Source: Rhodocyclaceae bacterium
Lineage (GTDB): Bacteria; Pseudomonadota; Gammaproteobacteria; Burkholderiales; Rhodocyclaceae
Assembly: GCA_016791105.1 (NCBI GenBank)
Contig: JAEUNM010000009.1
Coordinates: forward strand, 1-48,706
Direction: 5' to 3'
DNA: 48,706 nt
In this document: piece after piece, positions 21,801 to 28,473 of the stretch
Layout: each line of letters starts with the position of its first letter
Numbering within the stretch: the stretch's first letter is position 1
The notes under the pieces: generated by a model
The model's input: the letters and a program-made list of their open reading frames with translations, nothing else
Databases searched by the model: none
What the model was told of the DNA's origin: nothing
Position numbers and translations under genes: made by a program

Positions 21801-22178
21801 GCGCAACAGGCAATGCCAGGCGGCGCGAGTACGGCGCCTGTCGAAACCTTCGACTACGTGGCGCTGTGCGAGCGTTACCACGGCAAATCAGAATTTGTCC
21901 GCACCTTGCTGCGGCGATTTGTTGAAAGCCAGACCGCCACGCCTGGGCGCCTGCGCCAGGCTGCGGCGGAGCAGGCGCTGGCGGACATTGCCAGCATGGC
22001 GCACTCGCTCAAGGGCATGACCGGCGCGCTGATGGCCGCTTCGGCACAAACACTGGCCGCACGTGCCGACGTCGCCGCTCGCCGCCATCAGCCGGATGCC
22101 CCGGCCTGCGCCGAACAATTGGCCAGCGCCCTCGAAACGCTCATCGCCGGCATCAGTTCCCATCTGGACGGCGACTGA
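18843..22178 (+). CDS. Multi-PAS hybrid sensor histidine kinase with receiver and HPt domains
   Basis: The protein has 1,111 residues. Two hydrophobic segments near residues 10-28 and 38-54 anchor it. About three PAS-like domains follow (roughly 85-200, 210-330 and 345-470), the first two with PAC-like ends such as VICMHDITHR and VGLAQDITAIRA. The kinase core carries the phospho-accepting histidine H501 in MSHEIRTPLN, the N box near LLANAVKFSE, and the G boxes DTGIGIS and GGTGLGLAI. A degenerate receiver-like segment (about 720-830) precedes a true receiver with D900 (LLITDIQMPEMDG). An HPt domain has H1054 in MAHSLKGMTG. The start is a GTG at 18843. No response regulator is adjacent, so output must be through a distant protein. 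The signal is unknown. Confidence 0.92.
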   Translation: MNRIFEHRRVALAYFAAGALWLFAGDLLTEQAAALRPLPAAVWLIATTWLLCWTTRAQSTPAPQSQTAATGEYVPQVQAATELDLMRYANIVETSSDVLVYVDTDLRYRLVNAAACQLLGDSRENLAGREIRSVLDAHIYAAVEPALRRALGGEDVRFLSERTYRDGRHFVYDVAYRPFMPHGRVLGLVICMHDITHRVAAERSLASTQLALARAQEMALIATWVFDLRAGMSKLSAATMRLLDWPSEQISFADLEQLVHPDDRALVKDSIDKARQSGVLDFEHRLVINGRLKWVHVTGDLGRDADGEPLNIVGLAQDITAIRAAQLDLEAYRDNLEHLVAARTAELEAAQTRVRLILNSTADGVFGLDAASRISFVNPAACEALAQTPEQLIGAPSTCITQRAAAEGEAAEGEPDPFLPTLRDGETLRHEREIFWRSDGQPVTVAYACRPMLQNQKIVGAVVSFSDTSERLSAESARDRALREAERLAQVRSEFLANMSHEIRTPLNAVLGLAQIGRAASLGRKVQATFDGILDAGQLLLGIVNDILDYSKIEAGKLQLELSRVELGQVIDRAVQLVAPSAFAKGLAFTVDEAPGLPRHFQGDGLRLSQVLVNLLANAVKFSERGAVRLYARREADTLVLGVEDTGIGISKEQAARLFAPFEQADGTTTRRFGGTGLGLAICKRLVGLMRGDINVSSQLGAGSRFELRLPLAGVEAWPAVAPPCRVSLAGLAPAEASGLVSGLAAYGIIATVCAPIDIATDTAGLIVLAREALTPLVLANAKDALLQGRRIAVAAAPAQLDPLAGLQPGANLLQRPLRVRHALTLLSTPAEAPAPAPQAHNRLAGLNILAAEDNEINRLVLQDLLESEGAKLVCHDNGKLAEQALLGAAPGSFQLLITDIQMPEMDGYELARRARQIDPRLPVIGLTAHAMEEERERCLAAGMAAHLTKPVDLEVLVATVRQHAVRRAGIAAHAPGANGRFDAADAQQAMPGGASTAPVETFDYVALCERYHGKSEFVRTLLRRFVESQTATPGRLRQAAAEQALADIASMAHSLKGMTGALMAASAQTLAARADVAARRHQPDAPACAEQLASALETLIAGISSHLDGD

Positions 22179-22293
22179 GCGGCAAGTGGCCGGCACGCGG
22201 CGCGCGATTGGCGCCCGGCTTGATTGCGCGGCCTGGACGTCCGCGCCCCGGGACGTAGATCGAGGCGACGAAGGAACCCCACCATGGCGCCGA

Positions 22294-22386
22294 TACCAGG
22301 TCCAATGCAAACGCATGTTTTTCCGGATTGGCGCGGTCGTCGGTATAAATGAGCAGGTTGCGGTCGACAAACTTACGAACGCTCAT
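22294..22386 (-). pseudogene. Truncated PIN-domain (VapC-type) toxin fragment
   Basis: Starting at an ATG that overlaps the antitoxin stop by 14 bases, the minus strand encodes about 31 residues matching a PIN toxin N-terminus: VRKFVDRNLLIYTDD, with the first acidic residue in place. After about residue 31 the PIN pattern stops and the frame runs through unrelated, repeat-like sequence until 22153. The remaining acidic residues of the PIN active site are missing. I read it as the 5' stub of a vapC-like gene cut off by rearrangement next to the kinase gene end. Confidence 0.65.
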
Positions 22387-22600
22387 GCAGCGCCTCGCGG
22401 TCGAAGCGCAAGCCGCGCGAATCACCGCCAGACTGTAGCGAAAGGCGGCGCAGCTCTTCCCCCGTTTCGCCCGCATCGGCTGTGCCGGCAAGGTGTTCCA
22501 GGTATTCGCACACCACTTGATTCAAACTTTTGCCCATCGCTTGCGCAACCTTGCGCGCGCGCTCGGCGGTTTTTTCGTCAACTGGCAAGGTGATATTCAT
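22373..22600 (-). CDS. VapB/DUF6364-like antitoxin
   Basis: The 75-residue protein starts MNITLPVDEKTAERARKVAQ, a short strand followed by a helix typical of ribbon-helix-helix antitoxins that repress their own operon. A second helix (GKSLNQVVCEYLEHLAG) and an acidic C-terminal tail that would wrap the toxin follow. I chose the ATG at 22600 because it gives the conserved N-terminus. Two upstream ATGs are in frame and cannot be excluded. The downstream toxin is truncated, so the antitoxin appears to be an orphan. Confidence 0.65.
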   Translation of the reverse strand: MNITLPVDEKTAERARKVAQAMGKSLNQVVCEYLEHLAGTADAGETGEELRRLSLQSGGDSRGLRFDREALHERS

Positions 22601-22762
22601 GATCGCGGAATCCAGGGGCATGGATTCAACACACAATATGTGCGCAAGTATTCTGCTTCAACGCCATTTGTGGACTGCAAACGATGCTGTGCAGCACGGC
22701 AGGACTGTCAGGGTGACGAAGGAACGCCAACCCGAGCCATGACGGGTAATGGATTGAAATTA

Positions 22763-22791
22763 TTGGGGTTCGCAGGCTCACCCCAAGCTAC
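22763..22791 (-). repeat. REP-like palindrome, copy A
   Basis: On the minus strand the element begins GTAG and contains the inverted pair TTGGGGT and ACCCCAA around the loop GAGCCTGCG. Copies occur at 28865-28894, 44912-44941 and 46445-46474. A GTAG-headed imperfect palindrome of this size fits REP sequences mobilised by RAYT transposases. No such transposase is in the window. Confidence 0.75.
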
Positions 22792-22878
22792 GGCCGGCCC
22801 ATGTTCCCGGCTGAAACGCGGGCCGATCGTTGCGTTCGATACAGCGGGTCCGCGCCTGGCCCCAGGGAGCCCCGCTGC

Positions 22879-25119
22879 TCAGCCGGCGAGCGCAGCGCGC
22901 AGGGCGTCCCGTTGTTCCAGTTCCTGCTTGCGCAGTTCCACGGCACGCAGGTAGCTGCCCTGGTTTTTGACGCACAGCAGCACGTGGGGCCGGGTGTGGG
23001 TTTCGGTGCGGGTATCGACGTCGCAGCGGCCATTCCCAATCGTTGTTTCGACGTGCGAGCGGCGCGCCTGCGCGGCCTGGAAGCGCCACTCGCGGCGTGC
23101 CGGGTCGCGCAGAAATGCCGATAGTTGTGCGCAATCTGCACAGTTGCAGGCGAGCTTGGCCGGACGGGTGTAATTTTTCGGCGCCGCGACCGGGCAGGCG
23201 ATACGTTCATCCAGCCACAGCACGCAAGCCTGAAACAGGCGTGCCCAGCTTGCCGGCAGGGTGCCCCGCTGGAGCTGGCCAAGCCGCAGGGCCGCCGGTA
23301 CCAGGATTTGGCCGGGGTCGAAAGTTTTGGGGCTGGCGATCAGGTGCTCGAGCAATTTGTCGGCTTCGGCGGCGGCATTTGCGGCGTCCAGCCCCAACAG
23401 CAGATCGGCGAGTATCGCGGCATCTTCGCCTGCCGGGCGGACTGTGTACCTGTCTCGCGGCGGCGCGGGCCGGTGCTGCAAAACTTCCACCAGCCGAGCG
23501 CCGGCCGAATGCAACAAGGGTCGCGCTTCGGCGGCAAGCGCGGGCGCTGCGCGCGCGAACAAGTCTGCGCACGCCGGCAGGGCCGTCGCGGCGTGGGCGC
23601 GCACAATCTCCCCTACGCTGCGGGCGGCAAAGTCGGCGCGCAATATCCCCAGCGCGCGTACCAAAGCAGGATTTTCGCCTGCGTCGTAGCGCGGGCGGTT
23701 TGCCAGGCCGATCAGATAAGAGGCAATGGCATGCTCACCGCCCAGTTGCACCGCGGCATCCAGAAAGCGGCTGACGGCGTGCGCGTTGAAACCGTAACAG
23801 GATTGATGCGGCCACCGCGCTGCCAGCGTATTGAGCACATCGAGCGCCTCGCCGCGTGCATTTTGCCCGGCCTCCAGCAGCGCGCCGAGGTAAGTCAGCA
23901 AGCTTCGCCACCCGCCGGCACCGATCACGGCAAGCCGTTGTGGTCGCGGCCACAGTACCAGCGCGGCGACGCGATAAATGCGTTCAAAGCTCGGTGCTTC
24001 ATTGCCGGTGGCTTCTTCGAACGATATTTCGTCGCTTTCGATACCACGCAGCGCGTCGGGCGGTGCCAGTTCGCCGTCCTTGAATTCCAGTTCCGGCAGT
24101 TGCGTGGCCAGGCCATCAGGGCAGCACCAGGCGCCGATCGAAGCTTGACGCTCGTAGACTTCGACGATTTCGTACTCGTCGTCGCGGTCGTGGCGGCTGA
24201 AATGGGTTTGTTCCGCCATGCCGTTTTCGGTAATAGCGATGCTGCCCAGGTGCAGTTCGCAATTCGCCCGCGCAGCGGCTGCGGTCAATACCTTTGCCGC
24301 CGCCGCGTCGGCATTCTTGAGCGTCGCGAAGCTCAGTTCGGCATGCGAATAGGCGTGTTCCAGCGGATACACGATTTTGCACGGCTGCTCCGCCGCGGGG
24401 GGTTGGGCGGCCCAGTCCTGCAGCAACGCGGCGAGCGCGTCTTCCTGCTCGGCGTGTGACGGAGCTTGCGGCAAGCGCCCGGCGCCTACGCGCAGCAGGT
24501 TGAATACCAGTGCGATGCGCCAGCCGGACCGCAGGGGCCGCAACTCATGCTGGCAATCGGCGTAAAACGCGGCATACGTAATGTCTGGCGGCTCGGCGGT
24601 GGAAAGATCGAGGCACACTTCGCGCCCCGCGTGACGCACCAATAGTTCTCCACCGCTATGTGCCGAGGGTAGAACCATGCTCAGCGTGGCAAACATGCCG
24701 GGCGCTTTTTCGGTATCGCGATGGCTCAGGAAGAAACTGCCCTCGTCATAGATGAGCAGTTTGTACAACTGTGCGACGACCGGGTCGGCCACGCCCAGGC
24801 CTTGCGCGCATCGCTGCACGATGGCGTCGAGATCGCGTGGCCAGTATTTCCCGCCTAGCCGCACCCGCTCGGCGGCAATTTGCCAGGTGCGGCGCACGGC
24901 GGTATCGACCAGCGTGTGCGCGCCTTGGCCGTAGGGCGCCGGTTCGGCCACCTCCTGCAGTTGCTTTGCCTGCTGCGGCAGAACAGGAAAGGCGAGCGGC
25001 CCGACGCCGTCGATCTCGACCGACGGCATGAACATTTCGCGCCGCCCGGCATGATAAAAATCGCCGGGCCGGCGTACCGAGCGCAGGATTTCCGGCAATT
25101 GAGCGTATATCGGATGCAT
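22879..25119 (-). CDS. Large 2-oxoglutarate/Fe(II) oxygenase-domain protein
   Basis: The N-terminal 210 residues form a prolyl-4-hydroxylase-like oxygenase. The iron ligands are visible as H133 and D135 in FFLSHRDTEKAPGMFATLSM and H191 in ADCQHELRPL. The 2-oxoglutarate-binding arginine is R201 in SGWRIALVFNLLR. The remaining 500 or so residues have no motif I recognise: an acidic, alanine/leucine-rich region, then a cysteine cluster (CNCADC) near residue 645 and a basic end. The 746-residue length is far above the usual 200-300 for single-domain members. The start at 25119 is uncertain because no good Shine-Dalgarno sequence is visible. An upstream start 29 codons earlier is possible. Its first 50 codons are duplicated at 28899-29055. 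Substrate unknown. Confidence 0.75.
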   Translation of the reverse strand: MHPIYAQLPEILRSVRRPGDFYHAGRREMFMPSVEIDGVGPLAFPVLPQQAKQLQEVAEPAPYGQGAHTLVDTAVRRTWQIAAERVRLGGKYWPRDLDAIVQRCAQGLGVADPVVAQLYKLLIYDEGSFFLSHRDTEKAPGMFATLSMVLPSAHSGGELLVRHAGREVCLDLSTAEPPDITYAAFYADCQHELRPLRSGWRIALVFNLLRVGAGRLPQAPSHAEQEDALAALLQDWAAQPPAAEQPCKIVYPLEHAYSHAELSFATLKNADAAAAKVLTAAAARANCELHLGSIAITENGMAEQTHFSRHDRDDEYEIVEVYERQASIGAWCCPDGLATQLPELEFKDGELAPPDALRGIESDEISFEEATGNEAPSFERIYRVAALVLWPRPQRLAVIGAGGWRSLLTYLGALLEAGQNARGEALDVLNTLAARWPHQSCYGFNAHAVSRFLDAAVQLGGEHAIASYLIGLANRPRYDAGENPALVRALGILRADFAARSVGEIVRAHAATALPACADLFARAAPALAAEARPLLHSAGARLVEVLQHRPAPPRDRYTVRPAGEDAAILADLLLGLDAANAAAEADKLLEHLIASPKTFDPGQILVPAALRLGQLQRGTLPASWARLFQACVLWLDERIACPVAAPKNYTRPAKLACNCADCAQLSAFLRDPARREWRFQAAQARRSHVETTIGNGRCDVDTRTETHTRPHVLLCVKNQGSYLRAVELRKQELEQRDALRAALAG

Positions 25120-25482
25120 GGATGGCGTGTTCGGAATAGGGGCAAATTCTGCATTCAAGCGCGAATACTGCTGGCGCGACACGTGCGCTGCAAGGCCACG
25201 GTGCATGGCGAAGCTTGCACGCTATGCGCAAGTTGAAGCAAGACGGATGTACGCAGCGCCCAGCGCCCTGCGTGAGCCGCTTGGCCGCCGCAAGCATGTC
25301 GACGCTCGCGCCGTTCAGCTCTCGCCTGAACGGGACTCCGACCTGGGTGTCACCTTCAGCGCCGACTTGATGATGCGTCCGGCAATTTCGCGTCCCACGC
25401 GCCAGGCGCCGGTGAGGTGGCGCGGGTTGTAGGCGACGATGCCCCAGCGCTCGCGGCGGTGCGTCATCCAGGTGGTTTTGTA
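24963..25482. repeat. Long direct repeat, left copy (about 520 bp)
   Basis: This segment is collinear with 28899-29419 in the same orientation, with scattered substitutions and nearly identical length. It contains the first part of the oxygenase gene, the intergenic region, and the last 55 codons of an acetyltransferase gene. It ends at GGTTTTGTA, exactly where the matching segment continues into the full acetyltransferase gene in the right copy. Confidence 0.9.
25315..25482 (-). pseudogene. 3' fragment of the double-GNAT acetyltransferase gene
   Basis: The minus strand encodes the last 55 residues of the protein whose full gene lies at 29252-31396. It begins at YKTTWMTHRRERWG and ends at the same stop codon, with three amino-acid differences over 55. 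It has no start codon and breaks off at the repeat border. It lies directly upstream of the intact oxygenase gene, which suggests the two genes were once adjacent. Confidence 0.85.
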
Positions 25483-25511
25483 TGATTTTTTGTGGTCTGA
25501 GTCCAGTTTTC

Positions 25512-25602
25512 CGCGGTTTTCCGCGGTTTTCCCGCGCCGGTTTTTCCGCGCCGGTTTTTCCGCGCTGGTTTTTCCGCGCCGGTTTTTCCGCGCTGGTTTT
25601 TC
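25512..25602. repeat. Minisatellite of 10- and 14-bp units
   Basis: Two copies of CGCGGTTTTC (25512-25531) are followed by five 14-bp copies of CGCGCCGGTTTTTC at 25533-25602, the third and fifth with T for the second C of the CC. Both strands are open through it and would encode low-complexity repeats, but there is no start with a ribosome-binding site, so I treat it as non-coding. Confidence 0.9.
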
Positions 25603-25635
25603 CGCGAGTTTGGACCGCCATCGTTGTCGCGAAAA

Positions 25636-25678
25636 AGTCCTACTTGAGTAAAACTCAAGATTATACGAGAATAGGACT
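25636..25678 (+). promoter_or_regulatory. Nested inverted repeats upstream of mazEF (likely autoregulatory operator)
   Basis: An inner palindrome CTTGAGT-AAA-ACTCAAG (25643-25659) is bracketed by an outer inverted pair AGTCCTA (25636-25642) and TAGGACT (25672-25678). TTATACG between the arms could be a -10 box. The right arm ends 21 bases before the mazE start. Toxin-antitoxin complexes usually bind such palindromes over their own promoter. Confidence 0.65.
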
Positions 25679-25699
25679 CATGATGACTCGGAGACTAGG

Positions 25700-25945
25700 A
25701 TGCTGCAAACCCTGCGCAAAGCCGGTGGTTCGCTGGTGATGACTGTGCCCAAGGCGTTTATTGACCAGAACGGCCTGGGGGAAGGCTCTCAGGTGGAACT
25801 TCAACTTCTCGGGACGAAGATGACCGTCGAAGTGCCGGCCCGCCCGCGTTACAAATTAGCCAGCCTGATGGCGGAAATGCCGGAAGGACTGCCGCGTGCC
25901 GAAGGCTGGGATGAAATGCCGGGCGTTGGACTGGAAAACGATTGA
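25700..25945 (+). CDS. mazE: MazE-type antitoxin (AbrB/SpoVT fold)
   Basis: The 81-residue protein has an N-terminal swapped-hairpin DNA-binding domain (LRKAGGSLVMTVPKAFIDQNGL, then GSQVELQLLGTKMTVEV) and a C-terminal tail (LASLMAEMPEGLPRAEGWDEMPG) that would bind and neutralise the toxin. GGAG lies six bases before the ATG. Its stop overlaps the mazF start by one base, so the pair is translationally coupled. The upstream nested palindrome fits autoregulation by the MazE-MazF complex. It is the first gene inside the repeat-flanked insertion. Confidence 0.9.
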   Translation: MLQTLRKAGGSLVMTVPKAFIDQNGLGEGSQVELQLLGTKMTVEVPARPRYKLASLMAEMPEGLPRAEGWDEMPGVGLEND

Positions 25946-26292
25946 TGGCTTATGTGCCGAACCGTGGCGATATTGTCCATCTCGACTTTGACCCATCCTC
26001 CGGTAGCGAAATGAAAGGCTCGCACTTCGGCCTTGTCATGACGGGCAAAGTATTCAACCAGCACGGGCTGGCGATGATATGCCCGATTTCCCAAGGCACG
26101 GCAGCCGCTGCGCGCACCTACGGGACGGTGGTCACGCTTATGGGTGCCGGGACCGACACCCTAGGCGCAGTGCATTGCCATCAATTGAAATCGCTGGACT
26201 GGCGGGCGCGCAATGTACGCCACAAGGAAACCGTACCTCAGTACATCCTCGATGAGGCCCTGGCACGAATCGAAGCCATCTTGTTCGAATGA
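25945..26292 (+). CDS. mazF: MazF/ChpB-type endoribonuclease toxin
   Basis: MazF toxins cut mRNA at short sequence motifs. The 115-residue protein begins MAYVPNRGDIVHLDFDPSSG and continues with GSEMKGSHFGLVMTG, matching the family's nucleotide-binding loop. It has the later block HQLKSLDWRARNVRH, which resembles QVKSIAWRAR of E. coli MazF. Nothing suggests inactivation. The frame also has a TTG one codon upstream, but the ATG at 25945 overlapping the mazE stop is the natural start. The cleavage specificity cannot be read from the sequence. Confidence 0.92.
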   Translation: MAYVPNRGDIVHLDFDPSSGSEMKGSHFGLVMTGKVFNQHGLAMICPISQGTAAAARTYGTVVTLMGAGTDTLGAVHCHQLKSLDWRARNVRHKETVPQYILDEALARIEAILFE

Positions 26293-26396
26293 CGCGCCAC
26301 CGCGAACGAACACCATTGCGCGCCCGCTACCTGAACCCACCCGCGGGGGCGGTGAATAAATCGAACACGGCCCCGTTGTCCCACTGTTCCTCCCTC

Positions 26397-26426
26397 TGTG
26401 GTCTCACCGGTCTGACCCCGGGTTCC
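26397..26426 (+). repeat. Junction motif TGTGGTCT...TCTGACCCCGG
   Basis: TGTGGTCTCACCGG is followed at once by TCTGACCCCGGGTTCC. It belongs to a family of short motifs (also at 25491, 28106 and 28729, and on the minus strand at 26808-26842 and 27188-27230) that fall at borders between otherwise unrelated pieces of the insertion. Confidence 0.55.
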
Positions 26427-26483
26427 GAAAATGCCTCACTCTACCCCCAACGGCACTACCTGAACCAACGGCACTACTTCGGC

Positions 26484-26771
26484 TCACGCAGACTCGAAGC
26501 GAGCAATGAGTGCTTCGAGTTCAGAAAGCGAGTTCTCGACGGACGCTTCGTCCGCCTCCGTCAGAACCCTCTTGGCTTCCAGCGCAGCGGCGTTCACCTG
26601 CTCCATCGATAACACAATCGGGAAGACTGCGTCTGTCCACGGCTCAACGCCAAGCACTTCGCCGACCGCCTCGATACGCTGAACGAGGTTATTCAAACCC
26701 AGCACACCCTCGCGGTAGTCACTGACCAACCGACGCAGTACCACAGCCTGCCGAACAAGAAGCTCGTCCAT
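26484..26771 (-). CDS. Small acidic protein, candidate immunity protein of a lost Rhs toxin
   Basis: The 95-residue product is helical and acidic, with VLRRLVSDYREGVLGLNNLVQRIEAV, then PWTDAVFPIVLSMEQVNAAALEAKR, and a C-terminal helix ENSLSELEALIARFESA. It has no signal peptide or membrane segment. It lies downstream of and in the same orientation as Rhs (YD-repeat) remnants, the usual place for the gene protecting against an Rhs C-terminal toxin. This role is inferred from position and size. I do not recognise a named family with certainty. I chose the ATG at 26771 because upstream codons in the frame lie in repeated junk sequence. Confidence 0.55.
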   Translation of the reverse strand: MDELLVRQAVVLRRLVSDYREGVLGLNNLVQRIEAVGEVLGVEPWTDAVFPIVLSMEQVNAAALEAKRVLTEADEASVENSLSELEALIARFESA

Positions 26772-26819
26772 TGTGTTCGCCTTTATCGGGTGATGGCCGT
26801 CATCAATGGGGAAATAATA

Positions 26820-27187
26820 GGGAAATAATAGGAGACGCACCACGAATTGGTTGGCCAGAATCCCCGCCAAAGTCGCCGGTGCATCAGGGTCACCTGCGAG
26901 CTTGACTCGCGCTGCCGGGCGACTATGCCCCGTCCGCAGGATTTGGCCGATCGGCCAGGGCCATTCCGTGGCCGTTTTCGTGCCCAACACCGTTCGGGAT
27001 CATCAAAGTCGGCGGCACGAACCCCGGCGTGGTCGGCCAACTAGACGGCGGCACGCGCCCGCCCACGGTGAGCGTTGAGCCGGTCACCTGCCAGTACGAC
27101 GGCAGCTACAACGAACTGCGCCATCGCGACGGCCGTGTCCTGCGCTTCGGTGGCGGACACGACGCGGTCGAGCGCGTCGTAGCCGAA
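26820..27187. repeat. Tandem segmental duplication, left unit (about 370 bp)
   Basis: It is collinear with 27205-27594 from GGGAAATAATAGG through GCGTCGTAGCCGA. It carries the same Rhs-derived 3' sequence on the minus strand but lacks about 23 bases present in the right unit. Both units begin with the AAATAATAGGGGAC motif, so the motif marks the duplication borders. Confidence 0.85.
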
Positions 27188-27204
27188 GGGAAATAATAGG
27201 GGAC

Positions 27205-27594
27205 GGGGAAATAATAGGGGACGCACCACGAATTAGTTGGCCAGAATCCCGCCAAAGTCGCCGGTGCACCAGGGTCACCTGCGAGCTTGACTCGCGCCGC
27301 CGGGCGACTATACCCACGCCGGACGGGGCATCTTGCCCCGTCCACAGGATTTCGCCAATCGGCCAGGGCCATTCCGTGGGCGTTTTCGTGCCCAACACCG
27401 TTCGGGATCATCAAAGTCGGCGGCACCAACCCCGGCGTGGTCGGCCAACTAGACAGCGGCACGCGCCCGCCCACAGTGAGCGTCGAGCCGGTCACCTGTC
27501 AGTACGACGGCAGCTACTACGAACTGCGCCATCGCGACGGCCGCGTCCTTCGCTTCGGCGGCAGACACGACGCGGTCGAGCGCGTCGTAGCCGA
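27205..27594. repeat. Tandem segmental duplication, right unit (about 390 bp)
   Basis: This is the second unit of the duplication and is continuous on its right side with the longer Rhs remnant. That identifies it as the parental copy, and the left unit as the duplicated end. Stop codons and frame changes interrupt the Rhs reading in both units. Confidence 0.85.
27321..27343. repeat. Perfect 10-bp inverted repeat inside the right duplication unit
   Basis: GGACGGGGCA and TGCCCCGTCC are separated by three bases (TCT). In the left unit only the second arm survives, consistent with deletion of a hairpin during copying. Confidence 0.7.
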
Positions 27595-28085
27595 GGCGCG
27601 TGGGCTGCCAATCGCCGTCTATGCCCGCGGTGAGCCGCCCCAGGCTGTCGTAGGTCAGCGTGGCGCTTTGGCTGCTGGCTGCCGTATCCGCGTTCTGGAT
27701 TCCGCTGCGGGTGATCTGCACCGCGTTCCATTTTGTGGCGTCACAGGTGTAGGCGACGCTGGGGCCGGTGACGGCCGCGAAATTCTTCACGCGCTGGCTG
27801 GTGGTCAGATTGCCGTAGGCGTCATAGCTGTTTTTGCTCCAGGCGAGGATTTTGTCCGCGGGCGGAATGGCGCATTCGGCGCTGGCGCAGGAGGGCAGTG
27901 AATAGCCCGAGGCGGTGCGGATCGCGTCGGTAAGGTTGCCGCGGGTGTCGTAGCGCAGCAAGGTCCAGTTGCCGCACGCGTCCTGCATGCGGCGTGGGGC
28001 ACCGAACGCGTTGAAGTCGAATGCCGAAATGACCGCGCCGCTGGGCAGCGTGGTGGTGGCGACATTACCGGCGGCGGTTTTAGGT
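27449..28085 (-). pseudogene. Rhs/YD-repeat protein fragment
   Basis: The minus strand reads through several YD-type repeats: YDTRGNLTDAIRTASG, YDAYGNLTTSQRV, YDSLGRLTAGIDGDW and YDALDRVVSAAEA. Before the ATG at 27988 the frame stays open and gives further repeat-like sequence (GNVATTTLPSGAVISAF). There is no start of an Rhs protein, no core end motif (such as the PxxxxDPxGL signature) and no toxin domain. The reading changes frame near 27510. I call it a piece of a large secreted polymorphic toxin gene, cut at both ends by junction motifs. Confidence 0.8.
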
Positions 28086-28105
28086 GCTCTGCCCCCGGTT
28101 TTTCA

Positions 28106-28125
28106 TGTGGTCTGACCCCGGTTTC
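28106..28125 (+). repeat. Junction motif TGTGGTCTGACCCCGG
   Basis: This is a full copy of the motif between the Rhs fragment and the DUF4160/DUF2442 pair. A degenerate copy (CTGCCCCCGGTTTTTC) lies directly before it and CTCCGGTTTCTC directly after, so the border carries a small cluster. Confidence 0.6.
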
Positions 28126-28212
28126 TTGACTCCGGTTTCTCTCCCCTCCGGAAATCGCAAAACTTCGATCGAGCGGATAGAATCCGATCCATCATCGTTG
28201 GCCGAGGGCGCC

Positions 28213-28473
28213 ATGCCGACCATCTGCCAGTTTTTTGGAATCGTTATCCAAATGTTCTGGCGGGAGCACGCTCCACCGCATTTTCACGCCCTATACGGAG
28301 AACACGAGGCGCTGATCGAAATTCGAACATTGGAGGTAATCGGCGGCAAATTGCCAAGGCGGGCGCTGGCCTTGACGGTCGAATGGGCAATCGAGCACCG
28401 CCAGGAATTGATGGAGGATTGGGATTTATGTCAGCACAAACAGCATCCACGGAAAATTCAGCCTCTGGAATAA
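28213..28473 (+). CDS. DUF4160 protein
   Basis: The 86-residue protein starts MPTICQFFGIVIQMFWREH and has the family block HAPPHFHALYGEHEALIEI, with conserved histidines and aromatic residues, then the helix ALALTVEWAIEHRQELMEDW. Its biochemical role is unknown. DUF4160 genes are very often followed by a DUF2442 gene, as here, where the two overlap by 46 bases. That pairing and the mobile surroundings suggest a toxin-antitoxin-like module, but this is inference. I chose the ATG at 28213 because it gives the conserved N-terminus. The frame before it runs through a junction motif. Confidence 0.85.
   Translation: MPTICQFFGIVIQMFWREHAPPHFHALYGEHEALIEIRTLEVIGGKLPRRALALTVEWAIEHRQELMEDWDLCQHKQHPRKIQPLE

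Noticed and set aside
25512..25602. CRISPR array
   Set aside because: The units are 10-14 bp and directly contiguous, with no unique spacers and no cas genes nearby. It is a minisatellite.
25439..25651. Phenylalanine/arginine-rich frame through the minisatellite
   Set aside because: Its composition is explained by the tandem repeat, and there is no start signal.
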